Below, one piece after another: positions 1 to 4,775 of a DNA stretch of 5,795 nt. The notes below the pieces were generated by a model. That model saw only the letters and a program-made list of their open reading frames with translations, was not told the DNA's origin and did no database searches. The position numbers were made by a program, and so were the translations under genes. Every line of letters begins with the position of its first letter. Within the stretch, counting starts at the first letter, position 1. The stretch is from Promethearchaeota archaeon (GTDB lineage Archaea; Asgardarchaeota; Lokiarchaeia; Sigyniarchaeales; SOKP01): contig JAUWHC010000200.1 in assembly GCA_030606095.1 (NCBI GenBank), positions 1 through 5,795 on the forward strand. Direction: 5' to 3'.

Positions 1-161
1 GCTCTTAAAATATCATCCTTCAATGCGGGTTTTGGCGTTATAAATTCATATTCTTTATTACTTGACAATAAATCTATTATTCCTTCTAAGCGCCCTGGTG
101 AAGCAGCCGGGTCCATTGCGTAACTTGAGTTATAATACCTCTCGTGGAATACAATTTTCAT
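1..161 (-). CDS. HDAC-family (histone deacetylase / acetylpolyamine amidohydrolase-like) protein, N-terminal part only
   Basis: An open frame begins at the ATG complementary to 159-161 and runs off the left edge, giving 53 codons. The peptide starts MKIVFHERYYNSSYAMDPAA and continues SPGRLEGIIDLLSS, then TPKPALKDDILR. This order (short beta strand, F-H-x-x-Y, a D-P-x-x-S-P-x-R-x-E segment, then P-A-x-x-x-D-I/L-L-R) matches the N-terminus of zinc-dependent deacetylases of the arginase/deacetylase fold. Those enzymes remove acetyl groups from acetyl-lysine or acetylated polyamines. The zinc ligands and catalytic histidines lie beyond the window, so activity and substrate cannot be judged. The gene follows tdh on the same strand after a 79-base gap that contains a TATA-like box at 187-194, so it may have its own promoter. 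There is no convincing Shine-Dalgarno, only GAGAGAG. The family call is from remembered motifs; which deacetylase subgroup it belongs to is open. Confidence 0.72.
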   Translation of the reverse strand, partial: MKIVFHERYYNSSYAMDPAASPGRLEGIIDLLSSNKEYEFITPKPALKDDILR

Positions 162-186
162 AAATATCTCTCTCAATAAAATTAAT

Positions 187-194
187 TATTATAT
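187..194 (-). promoter_or_regulatory. Possible TATA box of the deacetylase gene
   Basis: On the minus strand this reads ATATAATA within an AT-rich stretch, centred about 29 bases before the deacetylase ATG. Archaeal TATA boxes sit roughly 25-30 bases before the transcription start, so this placement would give a leaderless or nearly leaderless message, in keeping with the lack of a ribosome binding site. Such strings are common in DNA this AT-rich, so it is tentative. Confidence 0.25.
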
Positions 195-240
195 GGAGTA
201 AATGATCCATAGGAAAATAAGAATAGCTAATTTTTAACTT

Positions 241-1194
241 TTATAATCTTTTACTGAGTATTTTTATCATATCCTTTGTGATAGCTTCAAGATCGTACTC
301 AGGATTCCAGCCCCATTCTTCTCGAGCAAGCGAATCGTCAATTGTTTTAGGCCATGAATCGGCAATTGCTTGCCTAAAATCGGGTTTATAATCAATTTCA
401 AATTCGGGAATATGTTTCTTGATTTCTGCTGCGATCTCACCAGCGGAAAAACTTATTCCAGTCAGATTATAAACGCGGCGTTTTAATTTTGAATTATCTG
501 CTTCTAAAAGATCTATCATGCACTTAATACAATCTGGCATATATAGCATGGGTAATACGGTATCTTCTTTTAGAAAACATGTGTATTTCTTATTTTTGAT
601 AGCCTCATAGAAAATCTCCACTGCATAATCAGTAGTTCCGCCTCCAGGTAAAGTTTCACTACTAATAATTCCCGGCAATCTTATGGATCTAATATCGAGT
701 TTGTATTTTTTGTAATAATATTCGGCTAAAAGCTCTCCCGCAACTTTGGTTATACCATACATCGTAGTCGGTTGCAGTACCGTAATATTAGGCGTATTCT
801 CTCTGGGTGTTGTAGGACCAAAAGCAGCAATTGAGCTAGGCCAAATAACTCTATCAATTTTGTAACTTCTCGCAACTTCTAGAACATTAATTAAACCGTT
901 TAGATTAATATCCCAAGCTGTTTGAGGTATTTTCTCTCCGGTGGCTGATAAAATTGACGCCATGTGAAAGATTGTATCAATTTCATACTCAAAAATAACT
1001 TTGGCTATAGAATTTTTGTCTAAAGCATCCAAATAGATGACGGGGCCAGAATTTTTGATGGCATCGGGAAGTGGAGTCTTCCTACCAGTAGCAATTACAT
1101 TTTTCCCTCCATATTCTTTCCTTAACGCCGGTGCAAGCTCGGATCCTATCTGTCCGGCTGAACCTATTACAAGTATTTTTCTACTCATATTCAT
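241..1194 (-). CDS. tdh: L-threonine 3-dehydrogenase, short-chain dehydrogenase (UDP-galactose epimerase-like) type
   Basis: The product catalyses NAD+-dependent oxidation of L-threonine to 2-amino-3-ketobutyrate in the cytoplasm. Numbering from a TTG codon just upstream (1195-1197) as residue 1, the Rossmann glycine motif GSAGQIG is at 12-18, the catalytic serine region PSSIAAFG at 120-127, and the Y-x-x-x-K pair at Tyr147/Lys151. The segment PGGGTTDYAVEIFYEA (184-199) and the later VLPMLYMPD, YNLTGISFSAGEI, DFRQAIADSWP and DDSLAREEWGW are hallmarks of epimerase-like threonine dehydrogenases rather than sugar epimerases. About 317 residues is the usual family length, with both ends intact. 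I prefer the ATG at 1192-1194. The TTG gives no better context and a further in-frame ATG at 1186-1188 is also possible; no Shine-Dalgarno precedes any of them. The gene is divergent from kbl, the next pathway step, and lies 79 bases upstream of the deacetylase gene on the same strand. Confidence 0.93.
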   Translation of the reverse strand: MNMSRKILVIGSAGQIGSELAPALRKEYGGKNVIATGRKTPLPDAIKNSGPVIYLDALDKNSIAKVIFEYEIDTIFHMASILSATGEKIPQTAWDINLNGLINVLEVARSYKIDRVIWPSSIAAFGPTTPRENTPNITVLQPTTMYGITKVAGELLAEYYYKKYKLDIRSIRLPGIISSETLPGGGTTDYAVEIFYEAIKNKKYTCFLKEDTVLPMLYMPDCIKCMIDLLEADNSKLKRRVYNLTGISFSAGEIAAEIKKHIPEFEIDYKPDFRQAIADSWPKTIDDSLAREEWGWNPEYDLEAITKDMIKILSKRL

Positions 1195-1218
1195 CAATTT
1201 TAACTTTCATAATTCTGA

Positions 1219-1226
1219 ATAAATAT
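1219..1226 (-). promoter_or_regulatory. Possible TATA box of tdh
   Basis: The minus strand reads ATATTTAT, centred about 28 bases before the preferred tdh ATG. This is the distance expected for a leaderless archaeal transcript, and tdh has no Shine-Dalgarno. Surrounding sequence is about 16% GC, so chance TATA-like strings are frequent and this call is weak. Confidence 0.27.
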
Positions 1227-1311
1227 CATAACTGTTTTTATTAGCCTTGTTTAAAATTATTAAAGAATTTTATTAAAATTTGTTTATTTTATGGTTAATG
1301 TTATCTTTAAT

Positions 1312-1640
1312 AGGAGGCGATATTACTATAAACGAGAAGTCTCACGTAGTTTAAAACTCACGAATAACCTAATAGATCTAATAATGTAGGAAAAGAAAAG
1401 TTGAGTTAAAAAAAAAGAGCTTTTTGCAAAATCGCATTGGAGTAATACCTATATTATTTGAGGAGTTCCCTCACTTGTGAAGAAAGCCTCTCGTATCGAG
1501 AGGGAGAGAATATAGCTGAAAACCCATGCCTAATATAATAGGGTGTGGATACTTTTCAGAACATCAAAGTAGTCGGGAACGGTTTTAACACCTACTCGAT
1601 AGGGGCTACCGGTTTTAGCCCTCGTGAATAAGGCACTTAG
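1312..1640. ncRNA. Candidate structured RNA (GC island with multiple hairpins), family unknown
   Basis: This block sits between the divergent tdh and kbl genes and has no credible open frame. By hand count GC is about 42% over 1441-1640 and 30% over 1301-1440, against about 16% on both flanks; such islands in AT-rich archaea often mark structured RNAs. Visible pairings: 1321-1327 with 1441-1447 (7 bp, possible closing stem, extendable with AGG/CCT); 1459-1463 with 1469-1473 (5 bp); 1487-1493 with 1497-1503 (7 bp, loop TAT); 1516-1522 with 1553-1559 (7 bp), enclosing 1524-1530 with 1542-1548; 1568-1572 with 1592-1596 (5 bp); 1602-1608 with 1616-1622 (7 bp including one G-U). CGGTTTTA occurs twice, 30 bases apart (1580, 1610). 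The strand is not certain. A TATA-like stretch about 1283-1290 would suit transcription in the plus direction from about 1312, ending in the T-rich repeat after 1660. I do not see the core motifs of RNase P RNA or SRP RNA. It could instead be a relic of a transposon end or its guide RNA. Confidence 0.42.
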
Positions 1641-1662
1641 ATGTAATCTTCATGTAAACAAG

Positions 1663-1705
1663 TTTTATTAAAATTGTTTAATAATCTTTTATAATTTTAA
1701 TAAAA
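1663..1705. repeat. Perfect 13-bp AT-only inverted repeat after the GC island
   Basis: TTTTATTAAAATT at 1663-1675 is the exact reverse complement of 1693-1705, with a 17-base spacer. The same 13 bases recur in direct orientation at 1268-1280, on the other side of the GC island, so the island is bracketed by this word. As RNA it could fold into a weak A-U hairpin ending a transcript; as DNA it could be a regulator site. Chance is a real possibility at this composition. Confidence 0.45.
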
Positions 1706-1810
1706 TTGATAACCTAATGACATTCATAATTCTCTTAATCAAAAAAGGTTTATCCATTTTTTTCTAAATTTTAAGGCTTATTTTTTTATAGGAAAAACTA
1801 ATATAGGTTT

Positions 1811-1818
1811 CTATATAC
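1811..1818 (+). promoter_or_regulatory. Possible TATA box of kbl
   Basis: CTATATAC lies 52 bases before the kbl ATG. An archaeal start about 25 bases downstream would leave a leader of roughly 25-30 bases containing the GGTGAT ribosome binding site. If this is the promoter, the GC island upstream is not part of the kbl message. Confidence 0.35.
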
Positions 1819-1858
1819 ACTTAATTTATTAATTTACTCACATATTTCAAAATAAATT

Positions 1859-1866
1859 AAGGTGAT
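1859..1866 (+). promoter_or_regulatory. Shine-Dalgarno of kbl (AAGGTGAT)
   Basis: GGTGAT is complementary to the AUCACC of the conserved 16S rRNA 3' tail and ends three bases before the ATG at 1870. It fixes the kbl start and is the only strong ribosome binding site seen in the window; the other complete genes have none. Confidence 0.75.
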
Positions 1867-1869
1867 ATA

Positions 1870-3057
1870 ATGAAAAGAGATCCCGTTGCTTTTCTTAAAG
1901 AGGATATGACCGAATTGAGAGGCAACAATCTTGAATGGGTTATTAGATATTTAGAAAGTGGCTCTAAACCTCACTGTACTGTAGATGGAAAGAAAATCTT
2001 AATGTTAAATACTAATAATTATCTTGGTCTTGCAACTCATCCTAAGGTTATGCAAGCAGCGATAGATGCTATAAAAAAATACGGTGTGGGTGCTGGAGCA
2101 GTACCCGTAATTGCCGGTAGTTTCGATTTAACTAAAAAGTTTCAAGATAAATTTGCTAAGTTTAAAGAAGTAGAAGCCTCACTATTATGTCAAACAGGAT
2201 ATGCCGTTAATTCAGGTCTAATTCCGATGTTAGTCGGAAAACCAGACATAGTAGTGTCAGACGAATTAAATCATGGATCTATTATTGATGGCGTTAGATT
2301 GTCTGGTGCGAAGCGGGTTATTTATAAACATAGGGATATTTCAGATTTAGAAAAACAATTAAAAGAAGCTGAAAAAGGAGGAGCTAGACGAATTTGCATC
2401 ATTACTGATGGCGTCTTTAGCATGGATGGAGATATGGCTCCTTTAGATAAGATTGTAAATGTTGCGGAAGATTTCGGAGCTATGATTTTTGTTGACGATT
2501 GTCACGGAGAAGGCGTTCTTGGAGAAGGTAAAGGTATAGTCGCACATTTCAATTTGCAAGGAAAGGTTCACGTGGAAGGGGGCTCTATGAGCAAGGGCTT
2601 CGGAGTGTTTGGCGGTACAGTCGCAGGTTCTAAAGACTTAATTGAATTCTGTGCAAACAAAAGTAGAACATATTTGTTAAGCACGGCGCATCCACCTGCA
2701 ATAGTAGCAGCTAACATCGCCTCAATAGAAGTTGTTGAAAGCGAACCTCAACACGTTAAAGCAGTCTGGGAACATACTAACTATTTCAAGAAAGAAGTTC
2801 AAAGTATGGGATACGACACTGGAAGATCAGAAACGCCAATCATTCCTTTGATTATTGGCGACCCTGGTAAAGCTCAAGAACTCGCAAGAATCTTGTTTGA
2901 AGAAGAGAATATCTATAGTACACCAATAGTCTTTCCAATGGTGGCACGAGAACTCTCAAGAATTCGAGTCCAGATGAACGCCTTGTTATCTAAAGAAGAT
3001 TTAAACATGGCGCTTAGTTCAATTGAAAAAGTTGGCAAAAAGTTAGATATAATTTAA
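1870..3057 (+). CDS. kbl: 2-amino-3-ketobutyrate CoA ligase (glycine C-acetyltransferase)
   Basis: This 395-residue protein is a PLP-dependent alpha-oxoamine synthase of normal length. It should cleave 2-amino-3-ketobutyrate, made by TDH, with CoA to give glycine and acetyl-CoA. Visible family features: NNYLGLATHP (49-58) near the N-terminus; SDELNHGSIIDG (130-141), with the histidine that stacks on PLP; TDGVFSMDGDMAPL (179-192); VDDCHGEGVLG (208-218), with the PLP-contacting Asp and His; the Schiff-base lysine Lys242 in GGSMSKGFG; STAHPP (271-276); and the C-terminal SRIRVQ (363-368), which normally binds the substrate carboxylate. The divergent tdh neighbour supports KBL over other members of the family (5-aminolevulinate synthase, 8-amino-7-oxononanoate synthase, serine palmitoyltransferase). 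Oddities: the usual arginine and histidine in the segment at 74-88 (GAGAVPVIAGSFDLT) are proline and threonine, and the late A-A-H-T box reads ALLS. The start is set by the strong GGTGAT site. Confidence 0.9.
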   Translation: MKRDPVAFLKEDMTELRGNNLEWVIRYLESGSKPHCTVDGKKILMLNTNNYLGLATHPKVMQAAIDAIKKYGVGAGAVPVIAGSFDLTKKFQDKFAKFKEVEASLLCQTGYAVNSGLIPMLVGKPDIVVSDELNHGSIIDGVRLSGAKRVIYKHRDISDLEKQLKEAEKGGARRICIITDGVFSMDGDMAPLDKIVNVAEDFGAMIFVDDCHGEGVLGEGKGIVAHFNLQGKVHVEGGSMSKGFGVFGGTVAGSKDLIEFCANKSRTYLLSTAHPPAIVAANIASIEVVESEPQHVKAVWEHTNYFKKEVQSMGYDTGRSETPIIPLIIGDPGKAQELARILFEEENIYSTPIVFPMVARELSRIRVQMNALLSKEDLNMALSSIEKVGKKLDII

Positions 3058-3060
3058 ATC

Positions 3061-3077
3061 CTTTTTTTATTTTCTTT
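3061..3077 (+). terminator. T-tract terminator after kbl
   Basis: Four bases after the kbl stop comes CTTTTTTTATTTTCTTT, a T-run without a hairpin, the usual archaeal intrinsic terminator form. It would end the kbl transcript before the TPR relic. Confidence 0.55.
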
Positions 3078-3084
3078 CTATTCT

Positions 3085-3465
3085 AAATGTAAAAAAATTG
3101 ATAAAAGAAGAGTCTTGAAATACGGTCATGTACCTGTTGCTACATCTTTATTAGAAGAAAGATACTTAGATTTTTTCAATAATGAAGAAAAATGGGCCCT
3201 TTTTGAAGAAGTTAAAATTTTTATTAGAAGATAGGAGCCTTGAAGATTGTAACAAGCTAAGTATTGCCTATAAAGAAATAGACGAATATATCACACTATT
3301 GATTCATATAATAAAGCTTTAGAGATTAACCCCGATATTAAATTCACTTTGGATAATCTTGGTCCCATATATAGAAAAAATGGTAAGCTTGATAGGGAAA
3401 TTAAGGCTTATAAACATGCGTGAGAAATCAATCCGAAAGATCAAAAAGTATATGGTATAACCTAA
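3085..3465 (+). pseudogene. Decayed tetratricopeptide-repeat (TPR) protein gene
   Basis: No intact gene fits this stretch, but three plus-strand frames carry successive pieces of one TPR-like protein. From 3301 the frame reads DSYNKALEINPD, then DNLGPIYRKNGKLDREIKAY, KHA, a TGA stop at 3421-3423, and EINPKDQKVYG to a TAA at 3463. The two EINP boxes are exactly 34 codons apart, the TPR period, and the Y/A/L/G/Y pattern between them fits TPR helices. Just upstream, one frame over, NKLSIAYKEIDEY (3251-3289) is the helix pair expected before DSYNKAL, so a single base seems lost near 3290-3301. Further up, KWALFEEVKIF in a third frame merges into KFLLEDRSLEDC, a second shift near 3215-3232. Two frameshifts and an internal stop argue for a dead gene. 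The left boundary is uncertain: this frame stays open back to the kbl stop with no ATG. Sequencing error is less likely because the in-frame stop is also needed to explain it. Confidence 0.68.
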
Positions 3466-3492
3466 TTTAAGCCTATATTTGGTTCCAATTTG

Positions 3493-3525
3493 GAATGAAA
3501 TCTTTATTTTTACGCGATTTCATTC
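3493..3525 (+). repeat. Perfect 10-bp inverted repeat downstream of the TPR relic
   Basis: GAATGAAATC (3493-3502) is the exact reverse complement of GATTTCATTC (3516-3525), with a 13-base T-rich spacer. Beyond one mismatch, three more base pairs extend the outer stem. It could be a hairpin terminator of the old TPR gene, an operator upstream of the exchanger gene, or a small mobile-element end. The sequence alone does not decide. Confidence 0.5.
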
Positions 3526-3554
3526 GAAAAAAGTATTTAGATCGTACAGAGCTA

Positions 3555-3594
3555 AAATATATTTAAATTTTTTGATATGAGAATTGTTTTAAAT
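3555..3594 (+). promoter_or_regulatory. Possible promoter of the exchanger gene
   Basis: Two TATA-like strings precede the gene. AAATATATTTAAAT at 3555-3568 would give a leader of about 25 bases without a Shine-Dalgarno. TTTTAAAT at 3587-3594 is centred about 25 bases before the ATG and would give a leaderless message. Either is plausible; neither is proven in such AT-rich DNA. Confidence 0.3.
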
Positions 3595-3615
3595 CCTAAC
3601 TATATAAATTAATAA

Positions 3616-4641
3616 ATGATCTTTTATACAATAGGTTTTCTTATTGCAGGGCTACTTTGTTTGGTTTTAGGTGCGAAAATAGTCGTTATAAGTTTAGAAT
3701 ATCTTGCTAAGAGATTAGGCGTAAGTCAATTATTAGTAGGATTAATATTTCTCTCAATTGGTACAAGTTTGCCTGAAATTTCTGTAAGCGTCTTAGGAGG
3801 CATAGATAAAATAACCGGAATTAGTCCTAACATCGACGGAATTGTCATTGGAAACAAAGTTGGCTCCTTTATGACTCAAATAACCCTGATTCTAGGGATA
3901 TTAGGAATGAGTCAAGCTCTCTTTATTAGTAGGTGGGAGTTGAAAAGGGAAGGGACAATGATGTTTATTTCAGTTTTTGTGTTTTTTATATGTGCTTTAG
4001 ATGGCATTTTTTTTTTGTACGAAGGCATTATCATGATACTGGCATATTTCTTATATCTATTATTTGTTGTAAAAAGCGAAAAGAAAAGACAAAAGGCTGA
4101 AGCCAAAATTAAAGCATTTCTAGCCCAAAGAAATGAAATAAATCCTCCTTCTATTGAAGATGAGATAAAATCTACTAATCCTCATGCTCTTAGGAAGAAC
4201 ATCGTAATTTTTATCGTTGGCCTTATAATTTTAATTATTGGGGCAGAACTTACAGTTTTAAGTGCTCACGATTTAGCAACATTTTTAAATGTGCCTGACA
4301 TTATAGTTGGTATTTTCATCATCGGATTTGGTACAAGTTTACCTGAATTAGTGGCCGATCTAACGGCGTTGAGAAGAGATTCGCATGGAATCGCTATTGG
4401 CGATATTTTAGGGTCCAATATTTGCGATATTCTGTTAGCAACGGGCTCAGGGGTGTTAATTGTGCAATTTAATGTTCCGTCAGTTATTTTATATTTTGAC
4501 ATTCCAGTAATATTAGGAGCAATTGGATTAGCATGTTATTTCTTATGGAGGGAACATTCCTTAAAGAGATGGGAAGCGGCATTGCTAATAAGCTATTACG
4601 GACTATATGCAATCTTCAAATTAGCGTTCTTTCAAATTTAA
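3616..4641 (+). CDS. Cation/Ca2+ exchanger (CaCA superfamily, Na+/Ca2+ antiporter-like membrane protein)
   Basis: A 341-residue integral membrane protein built from two inverted halves, each with an alpha repeat, joined by a charged cytoplasmic-type loop (about 152-194, rich in K, E and R). About ten hydrophobic segments are visible, as in prokaryotic exchangers that trade Na+ or H+ for Ca2+. Alpha-1 has GTSLPE at 49-54 and GNKVGSFMTQ at 79-88. Alpha-2 has GTSLPE at 239-244 and GDILGSNICD at 262-271. Glu54 and Glu244 are the family's key ion-binding acids and Asp271 is retained. In alpha-1, however, the usual G-S-N-x-x-N reads GSFMTQ, replacing both asparagines, and a 12-13 residue stretch rich in I, D and G lies between the two motifs. 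Ion specificity is therefore uncertain. The ATG at 3616 opens directly into the first membrane segment and has no Shine-Dalgarno. The gene appears to be a single unit, convergent with the next gene. Confidence 0.88.
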   Translation: MIFYTIGFLIAGLLCLVLGAKIVVISLEYLAKRLGVSQLLVGLIFLSIGTSLPEISVSVLGGIDKITGISPNIDGIVIGNKVGSFMTQITLILGILGMSQALFISRWELKREGTMMFISVFVFFICALDGIFFLYEGIIMILAYFLYLLFVVKSEKKRQKAEAKIKAFLAQRNEINPPSIEDEIKSTNPHALRKNIVIFIVGLIILIIGAELTVLSAHDLATFLNVPDIIVGIFIIGFGTSLPELVADLTALRRDSHGIAIGDILGSNICDILLATGSGVLIVQFNVPSVILYFDIPVILGAIGLACYFLWREHSLKRWEAALLISYYGLYAIFKLAFFQI

Positions 4642-4743
4642 TTAGGTCATTTACTACTTTATTAAACATCTAAATTTCTTCAATCTTATTAACCTATATT
4701 ATTAACTTTAGAATTCTATTCCTAAGTTAAATTTTTCAGCAAC

Positions 4744-4759
4744 AAAAAATAAAAAAAAA
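4744..4759 (-). terminator. T-tract terminator of the UMF1-like carrier gene
   Basis: On the minus strand, 16 bases after the carrier's TAA, come nine T, one A and six T. This is a strong archaeal-type T-run terminator without a hairpin. The convergent exchanger gene has no matching T-run of its own in the 134 bases between the genes; otherwise that gap holds nothing I recognise. Confidence 0.55.
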
Positions 4760-4775
4760 GTTATTAAGTATTTCC

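Noticed and set aside
1312..1317. AGGAGG as a ribosome binding site for a small gene
   Set aside because: No ATG, GTG or TTG lies 4-12 bases downstream, and the frames that follow stop quickly. It is more likely the 5' arm of the structured region.
1291..1389. Short ATG-initiated frame of 32 codons in the tdh-kbl spacer
   Set aside because: It has no ribosome binding site and no recognisable motif, and it overlaps the putative RNA stem; random frames of this size are expected.
1312..1640. RNase P RNA or SRP RNA as the identity of the GC island
   Set aside because: I looked for the conserved RNase P core (GAGGAAAGUC-type and ACAGAA-type segments able to pair) and for the SRP helix 8 motif (GGAAG...AGCA). 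Neither is present on either strand as far as I can read.
3058..3231. In-frame read-through extension of KBL
   Set aside because: The frame stays open for 58 codons after the kbl stop, but KBL is already full length, the extension begins with the T-tract terminator, and the peptide is not part of the family.
3182..3322. A 46-codon ATG frame as a genuine small gene
   Set aside because: Its middle (NKLSIAYKEIDEY) continues into the TPR relic only after a frameshift, so it is better read as a piece of the decayed TPR gene.
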